Shown here: piece after piece, positions 8,740 through 18,934 of the stretch
How positions within the stretch are numbered: position 1 is the first letter of the stretch
Layout: each line of letters starts with the position of its first letter
Assembly (NCBI RefSeq): GCF_016651255.1
Contig: NZ_JAEKEG010000014.1
Span: 1-57,799 of the forward strand
Reading direction: 5' to 3'
Origin: Pseudomonas sp. TH10
GTDB lineage: Bacteria > Pseudomonadota > Gammaproteobacteria > Pseudomonadales > Pseudomonadaceae
Length of the DNA: 57,799 bases
The notes under the pieces: generated by a model
The model's input: the letters and a program-made list of their open reading frames with translations, nothing else
Databases searched by the model: none
Told to the model about the DNA's origin: nothing
Position numbers and translations under genes: made by a program

Positions 8740-8831
8740 CCCGGTAGGAGCTGCCGAAGGCTGCGATCCTGTGACTCATCAGCGTCCTTGAAGACGCCAA
8801 AAGATCGCAGCCTTCGGCAGCTCCTACCGGG
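8740..8831. repeat. Perfect 29-bp inverted REP pair at a convergent gene end
   Basis: CGGTAGGAGCTGCCGAAGGC and onward (8740-8768) is exactly complementary to 8803-8831, with a 34-base spacer. This is the GCAGCCTTCGGCAGCTCC REP family. It lies between the stops of the antiporter gene and dapC and could terminate both transcripts. Confidence 0.92.
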
Positions 8832-8841
8832 GCGGAGGCGC

Positions 8842-10041
8842 TTAGCGGCGGCTTTGGATGAACGCGCGGATACGTTCAGCGGCCTCGACGCACTCGGCCA
8901 GCGGCGCAACCAGTGCCAGGCGCACGCGGCCAGCACCAGGGTTGAACCCGTCCACTTCGCGGGACAGGTAGGAGCCCGGCACCACCGTCACATGTTCTTC
9001 CGCGTACAGGTCGCTGCAAAACGACTCGTCATCACCTTCAACGTTCGGCCACAGGTAGAAACCGCCGTCCGGACGCTGCACGTCCAGCACCGGGCTGAGG
9101 ATTGCCAGCACGGCGTCGTATTTCTCGCGGTACAGGTCGCGGTTGGCGCGCACGTGCACTTCGTCATTCCATGCGGCTACGCTGGCCAACTGAGTCTGCA
9201 CAGGCATCGCACAGCCGTGGTAGGTGCGATACAGCAAAAAGCCCTTGAGGATGTCGGCGTCACCGGCCACGAAGCCCGAGCGCAGGCCCGGCAGGTTGGA
9301 ACGCTTGGACAGGCTGTGAAACACCACGCAGCGCTTGAAGTCCTGGCGACCCAGTTCCACGCAGGCGCTGAGCAAACCGGCGGGTGGGGTCTGTTCGTCG
9401 AAGTACAGCTCGCTGTAGCACTCGTCCGCAGCGATCACGAAGTCGTATTCGTCAGCCAGGGCGATGAGTTTTTTCAGCACATCGACCGGGATCAGCGCGC
9501 CGGTCGGGTTGCCCGGCGAGCACAGGAACAGGATCTGGCAGCGCTTCCAGATGTCCGGCGAAACCGCATCGAAATCCGGGTTGAAGCCGTTCTCGTCGAG
9601 GCACGGCAGGTAGTGAGGCTTGGCTCCGGCGAGGAACGCAGCACCTTCGTAGATTTGATAGAACGGGTTCGGGCTGACCACCAGCGCGTCGTCGCCACGG
9701 TTGACCACGGTCTGGGTGAACGCGAACAACGCTTCACGGGTACCGTTGACCGGCAGCACGTTGCGCGCCGGGTCGATCCAGCCGCTCGGCACGCCGAAAC
9801 GACGCTCGCACCAGCCGGCGATGGCTTCGCGCAGGGCTGGAATGCCGAGGGTGGTCGGGTACACCGCCATCTGATCCAGACTGTTTGCCAGCGCCTCCGC
9901 GACAAAACCTGGCGAGCGGTGTTTCGGCTCACCGATCGACAGGGCGATCGGGCGTTTGTCCGGGTTCGGCGTGACGGTGCCGAGCAAGGCACGAAGCTTC
10001 TCGAACGGGTAGGGCTGGAGCTGGTTCAGAGCGTTGTTCAT
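8842..10041 (-). CDS. dapC: N-succinyldiaminopimelate aminotransferase DapC
   Basis: PLP fold-type I aminotransferase forming N-succinyl-L,L-diaminopimelate from the keto acid downstream of DapD. It has 399 residues. The PLP lysine is in VVFHSLSKRSNLPGLRSGF. The conserved LFLCSPGNPTGALIP and VIAADECYSELYFDE segments bind the cofactor, and GRVRLALVAP carries the carboxylate-binding Arg. The start MNNALNQLQPYPFEKLRALL matches the family. Its position beside glnD is the standard Pseudomonas arrangement and supports DapC over other class I aminotransferases. Confidence 0.9.
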   Translation of the reverse strand: MNNALNQLQPYPFEKLRALLGTVTPNPDKRPIALSIGEPKHRSPGFVAEALANSLDQMAVYPTTLGIPALREAIAGWCERRFGVPSGWIDPARNVLPVNGTREALFAFTQTVVNRGDDALVVSPNPFYQIYEGAAFLAGAKPHYLPCLDENGFNPDFDAVSPDIWKRCQILFLCSPGNPTGALIPVDVLKKLIALADEYDFVIAADECYSELYFDEQTPPAGLLSACVELGRQDFKRCVVFHSLSKRSNLPGLRSGFVAGDADILKGFLLYRTYHGCAMPVQTQLASVAAWNDEVHVRANRDLYREKYDAVLAILSPVLDVQRPDGGFYLWPNVEGDDESFCSDLYAEEHVTVVPGSYLSREVDGFNPGAGRVRLALVAPLAECVEAAERIRAFIQSRR

Positions 10042-10055
10042 TGGGGCCTCTTCAA

Positions 10056-10145
10056 TGTAGGAGTGAGCCTGCTCGCGATTGCGGTGTGTCAGTCATTGTC
10101 GATGTTGAATGGCCACACGCCATCGCGAGCAGGCTCGCTCCTACA
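10056..10145. repeat. REP inverted pair between dapC and glnD
   Basis: TGTAGGAGTGAGCCTGCTCG (10056) pairs with CGAGCAGGCTCGCTCCTACA (ending 10145), with a single wobble. This GAGCAGGCTCGCTCC-type pair separates two genes read in the same direction and could give differential expression of dapC. Confidence 0.88.
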
Positions 10146-10155
10146 GGGGGATAAT

Positions 10156-12858
10156 TCAAATACTGATTCGCGAAAGCTTGATATCCGGTTCCTGATTGAC
10201 GCTCAGTTGCTCAACGATCGCATCCTGCAAACGGCTGCACAGCAACGGGTCGGATAACGGTTGGTTATGCGCGTCGGTGATGAAGAACACGTCTTCCACC
10301 CGCTCGCCCAAGGTCGCAATCTTGGCATTCTGCAGCGACAGGTCGAACTCCAGGAAGATCCCGCCGATTCGCGCCAGCAGGCCTGGACGATCCGGTGCGG
10401 TGAGTTCCAGCACTGTCACCGGGCGCTGGGCGTCGTTGTGGATCGTCACTTGGGGTGCGAAGGCAAAGTGCTTGAGCTGACGCGGCACGCGACGCTGGAT
10501 GATCGTCGGATAGTCGTCCGGATTACGCAGCGCTTCGGTCAGGCCTTCGCGGATCTGCTTGACCCGCGCCGGATTGTCGCCGATGGATTCGCCTTCGTTA
10601 TCGAGCACGATGTAGGTGTCGAGGGTGAACTGGCTGCTCGACGTGATAACCCGGGCGTCGTGGATGTTCAGGTTGAGCTGGTCCATTGCCGCCACGGTCA
10701 CGGCAAAAAAGTCGTGCTGGTCGGGGGCATAGATGAAGATCTGGGTACCGCCCTCGAACTCGCGCTGTGTGGTTTCCTTGATCAGCACCAGGGGCCCGCC
10801 GTCTGCCGGCTGCTGGAGGATTGCGTCGCTGTGCCAGGCCACGTCGCCTGCAGTGTGGCGCAGGAAATAGTCATCGCCCAACTGCGCCCACAACTGTTCG
10901 ACGTCGTCCGGGTCGGTGCCGCCGCGCACCAGAATGTCCAGCGCGGCGCTTTGGGTCTGGCGGATCTGCTCTTCGCGATCCACCGGGTTTTCCAGACCTC
11001 GGCGAAGGGCACGCTTGGTTTCGGTGTAGAGCTGGCGCAACAGGCTGGCGCGCCATGAGTTCCACAGCGTCGGGTTGGTGGCGTTGATGTCGGCGACGGT
11101 CAACACGTAGAGGTAATCGAGGCGGGTTTCATCGCCAACCGCTTGCGCGAAGTCGTGAATCACCTGCGGGTCGGACAAGTCCTTGCGCTGCGCGGTGGTC
11201 GACATCACCAGATGGTTCTGCACCAGCCAGACAATCAGGCGGCTGTCCCATACCGGCAACTGATGGCGCTGGCAGAACGCCTCGGCATCGACCGCACCGA
11301 TTTCCGAGTGGTCGCCATGCCGGCCTTTACCGATGTCGTGGTACAGGCCCGCCATGTAGATCAATTCGGGTTTGGGCAGCTTGGCCATGAGCTTGCTGGC
11401 CAGCGGGAATTTTTCCGACACCTGGGTGTACTGCAGCTTACGCAGGTGCTTGATCAGATTCAGGGTGTGGGCGTCGACCGTATAGATGTGGAACAGGTCG
11501 TGCTGCATTTGCCCGACGATAAAGCCGAACTCCGGCAGATATCGCCCGAGAATGCCGTAACGGTTCATCCGCCGCAGGTTGCGGTGAATGCCGATTTTGC
11601 ACTTGAACAGCTCGATGAACAGGCTGGTGTTGCGAATGTCGTTACGGAAGTTGTCGTCGATCAGGTGACGGTGCTCGCGCAGCAGGCGAATGGTATCGGC
11701 GCGCACGCCCTTGATTTCCGGCTGCTGGGCCATCAAAACAAAAATTTCCAGCATGGCGAACGGGGTACGGCGGAACACGTTGTCGTTGCGCGCCTCGATG
11801 TAGCCGTCGTGCAGCTGGAACCGCGAGTTGATCGGCTGTGGCGGCGCTTCGTCTTCCGGGGCGAGGATGACTTCCTCGAAATGCTGGATGATCAGGTCGC
11901 TGAGCTGGGCGATGCTCATGACCACCCGGTAGTACTGCTGCATGAAGTTTTCGATGGCTTGCTTGGCATCATCGCCTTCGAAACCCAGCAGCCCGGCAAT
12001 CGAGCGCTGATGATCGAACAGCAGGCGGTCTTCGGAGCGGCCGGCGAGCATGTGGAGGGCGTAGCGCACCTTCCACAGGAACTCCTGGGACGAGGCCAGC
12101 AAGGCATTTTCGCTTTCAACCAGGAAGCCTTCGCCAGCCAGCGCCCGCAGGTTCAAGGTGCCGTACTGGCGCCGGGCAACCCAGAGAATCGTCTGGATAT
12201 CCCGCAGTCCGCCGGGTGAGCCTTTGACGTTGGGTTCCAGGTTGTATTCGGTGTCGTTGTACTTGTGGTGGCGGGCCTTCTGTTCAGCTCGCTTGGCCAG
12301 GAAGAACTCCTTGGCCGGCCACATGTGGGCGGTGCTGGTGACATCGAGCATGCGCTGGCGCAGGCGTTCGGGGCCGCAGATGGTGCGGCTTTCCATCAGG
12401 TTGGTGACCACCGTCAGGTCCGCGCGCGCTTCTTCGGCGCATTCATCGACCGAGCGCACACTCTGGCCGACTTCCAGGCCGATGTCCCACAGCAGCGTAA
12501 GAAAACGTTCGATGGAGTCGCGGAAAACTTCGTGATCGGCGCTGTCCAGCAGGATCAGCAAGTCGATGTCGGAATACGGGTGCAGTTCACCCCGGCCGTA
12601 GCCGCCGACCGCGACCAGCGCGATGTCGGCGTCATCGCTCCAGCTGAACTGCTCCCAGGCCTTTTGCAGGATGTTGTCGACGAACCAGGCACGGTCTTCG
12701 ATCAGGCGGCGGATGTCGCGGCCATTGCGAAAACGCGTGTCGAGCACGTCGCGGGCCTGGCGGATCGCCTTCTTGAACGCTGCAATAGGACTCGCTTTCA
12801 GGGCCAGTTCAGCCTGGAACTGGCCGCGGTCGAAGAGTTCGGGATCCACCTGCGGCAT
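10156..12858 (-). CDS. glnD: Bifunctional uridylyltransferase/uridylyl-removing enzyme GlnD
   Basis: Glutamine sensor that uridylylates PII at low glutamine and removes UMP at high glutamine. It has 900 residues. The nucleotidyltransferase motif [18 protein letters not shown] spans residues 84-101. The HD hydrolase motif is [16 protein letters not shown] near residue 515. Two C-terminal ACT domains follow (about 710-790 and 815-890, the latter with [19 protein letters not shown]). All parts appear intact. It is read with map upstream and dapC downstream, as usual in the genus. Confidence 0.96.
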   Translation of the reverse strand: MPQVDPELFDRGQFQAELALKASPIAAFKKAIRQARDVLDTRFRNGRDIRRLIEDRAWFVDNILQKAWEQFSWSDDADIALVAVGGYGRGELHPYSDIDLLILLDSADHEVFRDSIERFLTLLWDIGLEVGQSVRSVDECAEEARADLTVVTNLMESRTICGPERLRQRMLDVTSTAHMWPAKEFFLAKRAEQKARHHKYNDTEYNLEPNVKGSPGGLRDIQTILWVARRQYGTLNLRALAGEGFLVESENALLASSQEFLWKVRYALHMLAGRSEDRLLFDHQRSIAGLLGFEGDDAKQAIENFMQQYYRVVMSIAQLSDLIIQHFEEVILAPEDEAPPQPINSRFQLHDGYIEARNDNVFRRTPFAMLEIFVLMAQQPEIKGVRADTIRLLREHRHLIDDNFRNDIRNTSLFIELFKCKIGIHRNLRRMNRYGILGRYLPEFGFIVGQMQHDLFHIYTVDAHTLNLIKHLRKLQYTQVSEKFPLASKLMAKLPKPELIYMAGLYHDIGKGRHGDHSEIGAVDAEAFCQRHQLPVWDSRLIVWLVQNHLVMSTTAQRKDLSDPQVIHDFAQAVGDETRLDYLYVLTVADINATNPTLWNSWRASLLRQLYTETKRALRRGLENPVDREEQIRQTQSAALDILVRGGTDPDDVEQLWAQLGDDYFLRHTAGDVAWHSDAILQQPADGGPLVLIKETTQREFEGGTQIFIYAPDQHDFFAVTVAAMDQLNLNIHDARVITSSSQFTLDTYIVLDNEGESIGDNPARVKQIREGLTEALRNPDDYPTIIQRRVPRQLKHFAFAPQVTIHNDAQRPVTVLELTAPDRPGLLARIGGIFLEFDLSLQNAKIATLGERVEDVFFITDAHNQPLSDPLLCSRLQDAIVEQLSVNQEPDIKLSRISI

Positions 12859-12901
12859 CGATTGGCTTTCCTTCTATGGGCGGGAAGTTGCGCGCGTTGA
12901 A

Positions 12902-13684
12902 TCAGGCCGAGACGCGCGGGATGGTGTCGTCGGCGCGCAAGGTGAAGATCTCGTAACCGGTGTCGGTGACCAGCAGGGTGTGTTCCCACTGCGCCGAGAG
13001 CTTGCGGTCCTTGGTGATCGCGGTCCAGCCGTCGCCCAATACTTTGGTGTCGGCCTTGCCCTGATTGATCATCGGCTCGATGGTGAAGGTCATGCCAGCC
13101 TTCAGCTCCATGCCGGTACCGGCGCGCCCGTAATGGAGGATTTGCGGTTCTTCGTGGAACACCTTGCCGATGCCGTGGCCGCAGAACTCGCGTACCACCG
13201 AGAACCCGTTCTTTTCAGCATGCTTCTGGATCACTTCACCGATGTCGCCAAGGCGGCAGCCGGGTTTGACGATCTCGATCGCCTTGTACATGCATTCCTG
13301 GGTGATCTGCGACAGGCGTTCGGCCCACACTGGCACTTCGCCGACGTGGAACATGCGGCTGGTGTCGCCGTGGTAGCCGTCTTTGATGACGGTCACGTCG
13401 ATGTTAAGGGTGTCGCCGTTTTTCAGCGGTTTGTCGTTCGGGATGCCGTGGCAGACGACATGGTTGATCGAGGTGCAGATCGACTTCGGATAGCCCTTGT
13501 AGTTGAGCGGAGCAGGGATGGCCTGCTGCACATCAACGATGTAGTCATGGCAGATCTGGTTCAGTTGGTCCGTGGTCACGCCTGGTTTGACATGTTCGGC
13601 AATCATTTCCAGCACATCGGCGGCCAGTTTGCCGGCGACACGCATGCCAGCGATGTCCTCGGGGGTTTTGAGGTTGACGGTCAT
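12902..13684 (-). CDS. map: Methionine aminopeptidase type I
   Basis: Removes the initiator methionine from nascent proteins. From the ATG at 13684 (MTVNLKTPEDIAGMRVAGKL) the protein has 260 residues, the family length. Metal ligands are visible in NIDVTVIKDGYHGDTSRMF (two Asp), EFCGHGIGKVFHEEP (His) and MTFTIEPM (Glu), with the last Glu in SAQWEHTLLVT. An upstream extension of the frame to 13963 runs through the rpsB promoter and is rejected. Divergent from rpsB. Confidence 0.95.
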   Translation of the reverse strand: MTVNLKTPEDIAGMRVAGKLAADVLEMIAEHVKPGVTTDQLNQICHDYIVDVQQAIPAPLNYKGYPKSICTSINHVVCHGIPNDKPLKNGDTLNIDVTVIKDGYHGDTSRMFHVGEVPVWAERLSQITQECMYKAIEIVKPGCRLGDIGEVIQKHAEKNGFSVVREFCGHGIGKVFHEEPQILHYGRAGTGMELKAGMTFTIEPMINQGKADTKVLGDGWTAITKDRKLSAQWEHTLLVTDTGYEIFTLRADDTIPRVSA

Positions 13685-13911
13685 ACAGGCTCTCTCTGCG
13701 CTCGGCGGCGCTTGCTGATACGGATAGGGTGGCAGGTGTGCGTTTTGCGACCCTGAAAAACGCGATTCTAACAGACGGAAGGAGCAAATCCGCCCCTGCG
13801 TGCATCGCTTCTCTCTATACAATGGTGCGTTTGAAGCCGATTCCAAGGGGGCTGCGCCCATGTCCTTGGTGCGAATACAGATTTCGGGTTCCGTTTCTGC
13901 GCACCCTGTGG

Positions 13912-13917
13912 TATAAA
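13912..13917 (+). promoter_or_regulatory. Candidate -10 box of the rpsB promoter
   Basis: TATAAA at 13912 would place the transcript start near 13924, just before the S2 leader structure. The best-spaced -35 (TTCCGT at 13889) is a poor match, so the call is moderate. The 373-base gap from map to rpsB holds only this promoter region and the leader below. Confidence 0.45.
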
Positions 13918-13923
13918 ATGCGC

Positions 13924-14050
13924 CGCTTTCCGGGGATACCCCGAAAGGCTTAAATCCACACACGTGTCGACACGATGACCTGGGTGCTTTTGGCTTTATG
14001 CCACTGGTTGGTCATTGGGATACGTGGAGGCCAAACCCGACTTATTAAGG
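13924..14050 (+). ncRNA. Ribosomal protein S2 leader (t44/tff-type autoregulatory 5' UTR)
   Basis: The rpsB 5' UTR carries stacked hairpins. CTTTCCGGGG pairs with CCCCGAAAG (13926-13947) with one bulge. CGTGTCGACACG (13963-13974) is a perfect palindrome. ATGACC (13975) can pair with GGTCAT (14010). The segment GGGATACGTGGAGG (14017-14030) matches the conserved block that I recall from the E. coli t44 RNA upstream of rpsB. In gammaproteobacteria this leader lets free S2 repress rpsB-tsf. Boundaries are approximate. Confidence 0.7.
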
Positions 14051-14057
14051 AACTATC

Positions 14058-14795
14058 ATGTCCCAAGTCAATATGCGCGATATGCTGAAGGCCGGTGTGC
14101 ACTTCGGTCACCAAACCCGTTACTGGAATCCGAAAATGGGTAAGTACATTTTCGGCGCGCGTAACAAGATTCACATCATCAACCTTGAAAAAACCCTGCC
14201 AATGTTCAACGAAGCTCTGACTTTCGTAGAGCGTCTGGCCCAGGGCAAAAACAAGATTCTGTTCGTCGGCACCAAGCGTTCCGCTGGCAAGATCGTTGCT
14301 GAAGAAGCAGCACGTTGCGGCTCGCCGTACGTCGATCACCGCTGGTTGGGCGGCATGCTGACCAACTTCAAAACCATTCGTGCTTCCATCAAGCGTCTGC
14401 GTGACCTTGAAGTTCAAGCCGAAGACGGTACTTTCGCCAAGCTGACCAAGAAAGAAGCGCTGATGCGCACTCGTGATCTTGAGAAGCTGGATCGTTCGCT
14501 GGGCGGCATCAAGGACATGGGCGGTCTGCCAGACGCACTGTTCGTGATCGACGTTGACCACGAGCGCATCGCGATCACCGAAGCCAACAAGCTGGGCATC
14601 CCGGTAATCGGCGTTGTCGATACCAACAGCAGCCCGGAAGGCGTTGACTACATCATCCCAGGCAACGATGACGCAATCCGCGCTATCCAGCTGTACATGG
14701 GTTCGATGGCTGACGCAGTAATCCGTGGTCGCAACCACGTTGCTGGTGGCACCGAGCAGTTCGTTGAAGAAGCTCCGGTAGCTGCAGCTGAGTAA
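14058..14795 (+). CDS. rpsB: 30S ribosomal protein S2
   Basis: Small-subunit protein of 245 residues, starting [20 protein letters not shown], the conserved S2 N-terminus. [18 protein letters not shown] and [15 protein letters not shown] are typical S2 blocks. AAGG at 14047 serves as the ribosome site. It is followed by a strong attenuating hairpin and then tsf. Codon choice is highly biased, as expected for an abundant protein. Confidence 0.98.
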   Translation: MSQVNMRDMLKAGVHFGHQTRYWNPKMGKYIFGARNKIHIINLEKTLPMFNEALTFVERLAQGKNKILFVGTKRSAGKIVAEEAARCGSPYVDHRWLGGMLTNFKTIRASIKRLRDLEVQAEDGTFAKLTKKEALMRTRDLEKLDRSLGGIKDMGGLPDALFVIDVDHERIAITEANKLGIPVIGVVDTNSSPEGVDYIIPGNDDAIRAIQLYMGSMADAVIRGRNHVAGGTEQFVEEAPVAAAE

Positions 14796-14821
14796 TTGAC
14801 GCCTTGGCGTTGACTCAGTAA

Positions 14822-14850
14822 GCAAAAAGGGGGCTTGGCCCCCTTTTTGC
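14822..14850 (+). terminator. Intrinsic terminator/attenuator between rpsB and tsf
   Basis: A perfect 13-bp stem (GCAAAAAGGGGGC with its complement) closes on a TTG loop, with T5 inside the 3' arm. It probably reduces read-through from rpsB into tsf. Confidence 0.85.
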
Positions 14851-14987
14851 CACCTCGAAAACCATTTGTGTGCAGCGCAGTTGCAGCCTTGTAATGTGCA
14901 GCCGCTATCAAATAAGGCTTCGGGAAGAATTGAACGCCCGTTCGATCGGGTGGAATGGTTGAAAACCTATCCAAGAGGAATTTGAAA

Positions 14988-15851
14988 ATGGCAGCAATTA
15001 CTGCAGCGTTGGTTAAAGAACTGCGCGAGCGTACCGGCGAAGGCATGATGGATTGCAAGAAGGCCCTGGAAAAGGCTGACGGCGACATCGAAAAAGCCAT
15101 TGATGACATGCGTGCTTCGGGCGCAATCAAGGCTGCCAAAAAAGCAGGTAACGTAGCAGCTGAAGGCGCTATCGCTCTGAAAGAAGACGGCAAATCTGCC
15201 GTTCTGCTGGAAGTGAACTCGCAGACCGACTTCCTGGCTCTGCAGGACGACTTCAAGGCATTTGTTGCTGCAAGCGTTGAAAAAGCGTTCGCCGACAAGC
15301 TGACTGATGTTGCTCCGCTGATCGAAGCTCAAGAAGCTGCTCGCCTGGTACTGGTCGGCAAGGTTGGCGAAAACGTCAACATCCGTCGTCTGGTTCGCGT
15401 AGAGGGCGACGTTGTTGGTGGCTACCTGCACGGCAACAAGATCGGTGTTGCAGTTGTTCTGAAAGGCGGCAACGTTGAACTGGCCAAAGACATCGCTATG
15501 CACGTAGCGGCCAGCAACCCTGAGTTCCTGCTGCCATCGGAAGTTTCGCCTGAAGCTATCGAGCGCGAAAAAGCTGTGTTCCTGCAGCTGAACGAAGAAA
15601 AAATCAAAGGCAAGCCAGAAAACATTGTTGAAAATATGGTCAAAGGCCGTATCAGCAAGTTCCTGGCAGAAGCAAGCCTGGTTGAGCAGGCGTTCGTCAA
15701 GAACCCTGAAATCAAGGTTGGCGAGCTGGCCAAGAAAGCTGGCGCTGAAATCGTTTCCTTCACTTACTTCAAAGTAGGCGAAGGCATCGAGAAGCCGGTC
15801 GACAACTTCGCTGAAGAAGTTGCTGCCCAGCTGGCTGCCGCCAAGCAATAA
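14988..15851 (+). CDS. tsf: Elongation factor Ts
   Basis: Guanine-nucleotide exchange factor for EF-Tu. Start MAAITAALVKELRERTGEGM at 14988 is preceded by AGAGGA (14974), whereas the frame extension to 14955 has no family support. It has 287 residues, with the conserved TGEGMMDCKKAL and VNSQTDFLALQDDF (EF-Tu contact) motifs. It is downstream of rpsB as in most bacteria. Confidence 0.98.
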   Translation: MAAITAALVKELRERTGEGMMDCKKALEKADGDIEKAIDDMRASGAIKAAKKAGNVAAEGAIALKEDGKSAVLLEVNSQTDFLALQDDFKAFVAASVEKAFADKLTDVAPLIEAQEAARLVLVGKVGENVNIRRLVRVEGDVVGGYLHGNKIGVAVVLKGGNVELAKDIAMHVAASNPEFLLPSEVSPEAIEREKAVFLQLNEEKIKGKPENIVENMVKGRISKFLAEASLVEQAFVKNPEIKVGELAKKAGAEIVSFTYFKVGEGIEKPVDNFAEEVAAQLAAAKQ

Positions 15852-15873
15852 GACAGTTTTTTCAACTGTCGCC

Positions 15874-15910
15874 GAAAGAGGCTGCCCGCTCACGCGCGCA
15901 GCCTCTTTTC
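15874..15910 (+). terminator. Terminator after tsf
   Basis: GAAAGAGGCTGC (15874) pairs with GCAGCCTCTTTTC (15898) around a GC-rich loop. A shorter hairpin, GACAGTT with AACTGTC (15852-15870), lies directly after the stop codon. Confidence 0.75.
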
Positions 15911-16060
15911 AGATGGGGTGACCAATTTTTATTGGTTTGCACCTGGAACTGACTTACAAAGCCATGTTCCGATGGCGCTGAAGCAGCGCCAAGCTAGAGT
16001 GAACGCCAGCTGTAAACAGCTCGCAAAGAATTTTTAAATACGCCGCAGGAGAGATTCGCA

Positions 16061-16804
16061 ATGGCTCAGCAGGGCAGTGGTTATCAGGCTCGCTATAAAC
16101 GCATTCTACTCAAGCTTAGCGGCGAGGCCCTGATGGGCTCGGAAGAGTTCGGGATCGATCCGAAAGTTCTGGATCGCATGGCGCTGGAAGTCGGCCAACT
16201 GGTTGGCATCGGCGTACAGGTCGGTCTGGTGATCGGCGGTGGCAACCTGTTCCGCGGTGAAGCCCTGAGCAAAGCCGGTATGGATCGGGTAACTGGCGAC
16301 CACATGGGCATGCTGGCCACTGTGATGAACGCCTTGGCCATGCGCGATGCGCTGGAACGCGCCAATATCTCGGCCATCGTCATGTCGGCCATTTCCATGG
16401 TTGGTGTGACCGATCACTACGATCGCCGCAAAGCCATGCGTCACCTGAACTCCAAAGACGTGGTAATTTTCGCCGCCGGTACCGGTAACCCGTTCTTCAC
16501 GACGGATTCGGCTGCGTGCCTGCGCGCAATCGAAATCGATGCTGACGTCGTGCTGAAAGCGACCAAGGTCGATGGCGTCTACACCGCAGATCCGTTCAAA
16601 GACCCGCATGCCGAGAAGTTCGATCATCTGACTTATGATGAAGTACTGGATCGCAAGCTGGGCGTGATGGATCTGACCGCTATTTGCCTGTGCCGCGACC
16701 ACAAGATGCCGTTGCGTGTATTCAACATGAACAAGCCCGGCGCCCTGCTGAATATCGTGCATGGTGGCGCTGAAGGGACCCTGATCGAGGAAGGCCAACA
16801 ATGA
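16061..16804 (+). CDS. pyrH: UMP kinase
   Basis: Amino-acid-kinase-fold enzyme that phosphorylates UMP to UDP. It has 247 residues. [13 protein letters not shown] is the N-terminal phosphate loop, [11 protein letters not shown] the nucleotide-binding segment, and [19 protein letters not shown] the UMP-binding region. CAGGAGAG precedes the start. It overlaps frr by ATGA, so the two are translationally coupled. Confidence 0.98.
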   Translation: MAQQGSGYQARYKRILLKLSGEALMGSEEFGIDPKVLDRMALEVGQLVGIGVQVGLVIGGGNLFRGEALSKAGMDRVTGDHMGMLATVMNALAMRDALERANISAIVMSAISMVGVTDHYDRRKAMRHLNSKDVVIFAAGTGNPFFTTDSAACLRAIEIDADVVLKATKVDGVYTADPFKDPHAEKFDHLTYDEVLDRKLGVMDLTAICLCRDHKMPLRVFNMNKPGALLNIVHGGAEGTLIEEGQQ

Positions 16805-17358
16805 TCAACGAAATCAAGAAAGACGCTCAAGAGCGCATGCAGAAATCCCTGGACTCCCTGAACCACGCATTTGGTCAGATTCGTACAGGCAAGGCTCACC
16901 CAAGCATTCTGGGTAGCGTGATGGTGCCGTACTACGGCGCAGACACCTCCATCACCCAAGTGGCCAACATCACTGTGAAGGACTCGCGCACCCTGCAGGT
17001 CGTGGCCTTCGAGCGCAATATGCTCGCCGCCGTCGACAAGGCCATCCAGAGCGCTGGCCTGAACCTCAACCCGACCAACCTGGGCGAGTTGCTGCTGATC
17101 TCCATGCCGGCTCTGACCGAAGAAACCCGCAAGGGCTTCACCAAGCAAGCGCGCAGTGCTGCGGAAGACGCTCGTGTTGCCGTGCGCAACATTCGTCGCG
17201 ACGCTCTGGGCGAACTGAAAAAACTGGTTAAAGACAAAGAAATCAGCGAGGACGAAGAGCGTCGCGCTGCTGCCGATATTCAGAAGCTCACCGACAAGGC
17301 TGAAGCTGATATCGATGCGGCCACCAAGCAAAAAGAAGCGGATCTGATGGCCGTATAA
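16801..17358 (+). CDS. frr: Ribosome recycling factor
   Basis: Splits post-termination ribosomes with EF-G. It has 185 residues, starting [39 protein letters not shown] and [19 protein letters not shown] are conserved RRF blocks. The predicted fold is a three-helix bundle plus a small hinge domain. The ATG overlaps the pyrH stop. Confidence 0.98.
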   Translation: MINEIKKDAQERMQKSLDSLNHAFGQIRTGKAHPSILGSVMVPYYGADTSITQVANITVKDSRTLQVVAFERNMLAAVDKAIQSAGLNLNPTNLGELLLISMPALTEETRKGFTKQARSAAEDARVAVRNIRRDALGELKKLVKDKEISEDEERRAAADIQKLTDKAEADIDAATKQKEADLMAV

Positions 17359-17372
17359 GGGTCGAGTTTTAA

Positions 17373-18128
17373 ATGGACAAGACCAAGCAGACTGCGCCGT
17401 CCGCGGTGCCGCGCCATGTCGCGATTATCATGGATGGTAACAACCGCTGGGCGAAAAAACGCTTTATGCCAGGTGTCGCCGGGCATAAAGCGGGTGTCGA
17501 TGCTGTGCGGGCGGTGATCGAGGTGTGCGCTGAGGCCAAGGTTGAAGTATTGACCCTGTTCGCCTTTTCCAGTGAAAACTGGCAGCGTCCGGCCGATGAA
17601 GTCAGTGCCTTGATGGATCTGTTCTTCAAGGCGCTGCGTCGTGAGGCCAAGCGCCTCAACGACAACAACATCAGCCTGCGCATCATTGGCGATCGCTCGC
17701 GCTTTCATCCTGAGCTTCAGGCTGCAATGCGTGAAGCAGAAGCCATGACCGCAGGTGCCAACCGTTTCATCCTGCAGATCGCCGCCAATTACGGCGGTCA
17801 GTGGGATATCGCGCAAGCCGCACAACGTTTGGCGCGTGAAGTCCAGGCCGGGCATCTGCGTCCGGAGGACATCACTCCGGATCTGTTGCAAACCTGTCTG
17901 GCAACCGGTGATCTGCCGTTGCCGGACCTGTGCATCCGCACGGGTGGCGAGCACCGCATCAGCAATTTCCTGCTGTGGCAGTTGGCCTACGCCGAACTGT
18001 ACTTCTCCGACCTGTTCTGGCCGGACTTCAAACACGATGCCATGCGCAATGCGCTGGCCGATTTCGCTTCGCGCCAACGTCGCTTCGGTAGAACGAGCGA
18101 ACAGGTTGAAGCTGGAGCCCGGGTTTAA
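17373..18128 (+). CDS. uppS: Ditrans,polycis-undecaprenyl-diphosphate synthase
   Basis: cis-Prenyltransferase making the C55 lipid carrier for peptidoglycan and O-antigen. It has 251 residues. The catalytic region is HVAIIMDGNNRWAKKR (Asp of MDGN). FAFSSENWQRP and DLCIRTGGEHRISNFLLWQ are the other conserved segments. Its stop overlaps the cdsA start (TAATG). Confidence 0.97.
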   Translation: MDKTKQTAPSAVPRHVAIIMDGNNRWAKKRFMPGVAGHKAGVDAVRAVIEVCAEAKVEVLTLFAFSSENWQRPADEVSALMDLFFKALRREAKRLNDNNISLRIIGDRSRFHPELQAAMREAEAMTAGANRFILQIAANYGGQWDIAQAAQRLAREVQAGHLRPEDITPDLLQTCLATGDLPLPDLCIRTGGEHRISNFLLWQLAYAELYFSDLFWPDFKHDAMRNALADFASRQRRFGRTSEQVEAGARV

Positions 18129-18934
18129 TGCTTAAACAACGAATCATCACTGCGCTGATCCTGCTGCCGATCGCCTTGTGCGGTTTTTTCCTGCTTGAAG
18201 GTTCCGGTTTTGCCCTGTTCATCGGTCTGGTCGTGAGCCTGGGCGCATGGGAGTGGGCTCGCCTGGCGGGCTTTACCGCCCAGCCAGTTCGTGTCGGCTA
18301 CGCGCTGGCCGTCGCGGTGATGCTGTTTTTCATGCATATATTGCCCGGGCTCGCGCCTTGGGTGCTGGGCGCTGCGGTACTGTGGTGGGGCGTTGCAACC
18401 TATCTGGTGCTGACGTACCCGCGTTCGAGCGGTCATTGGTCGAGCGCCGCCTGCAAGCTGGTGATCGGCCTGCTGGTGCTGCTTCCGGCGTGGCAAGGCC
18501 TGATCCTGATCAAGCAAGAGCCTCTGGGCAACTGGCTGATCATGGCGGTGATGGTGCTGGTGTGGGGCGCGGATATCGGGGCTTATTTCTCCGGTCGAGC
18601 CTTTGGCAAGCGCAAGTTGGCGCCGCAGGTCAGTCCTGGCAAGAGCTGGGAAGGGGTCTACGGCGGCCTGGCGCTGGTGCTGGTCATTACGTTTTTCGTC
18701 GGGCTGGTTCGCGACTGGACGGTTGCAGAACTGCTCAAGGGCTTGATCGGTGCGGCGGTGATCGTATTCATCTCGGTGGTGGGCGACCTCACTGAGAGCA
18801 TGTTCAAGCGCCAGTCCGGGATCAAGGACAGCAGTAACCTGCTGCCAGGTCACGGTGGAGTGCTGGATCGGATCGACAGCCTGACCGCGGCCATCCCCGT
18901 GTTTGCAGTACTGTTGTGGATGGCGGCACCGTGA
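18128..18934 (+). CDS. cdsA: Phosphatidate cytidylyltransferase CdsA
   Basis: Polytopic inner-membrane enzyme making CDP-diacylglycerol for phospholipid synthesis. It has 268 residues with about eight hydrophobic segments. The signature [20 protein letters not shown] followed by GVLDRIDSL near the C-terminus is diagnostic. It is linked to uppS by a one-base overlap and to dxr by GTGA. Confidence 0.96.
   Translation: MLKQRIITALILLPIALCGFFLLEGSGFALFIGLVVSLGAWEWARLAGFTAQPVRVGYALAVAVMLFFMHILPGLAPWVLGAAVLWWGVATYLVLTYPRSSGHWSSAACKLVIGLLVLLPAWQGLILIKQEPLGNWLIMAVMVLVWGADIGAYFSGRAFGKRKLAPQVSPGKSWEGVYGGLALVLVITFFVGLVRDWTVAELLKGLIGAAVIVFISVVGDLTESMFKRQSGIKDSSNLLPGHGGVLDRIDSLTAAIPVFAVLLWMAAP

Noticed and set aside
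8728..10257. A 509-codon plus-strand frame opposite dapC
   Set aside because: It runs through the REP inverted pair and across dapC in antisense, and it has no domain signature.
13685..13963. N-terminal extension of map
   Set aside because: It overlaps the rpsB promoter and S2 leader on the other strand and has no similarity to methionine aminopeptidase N-termini.
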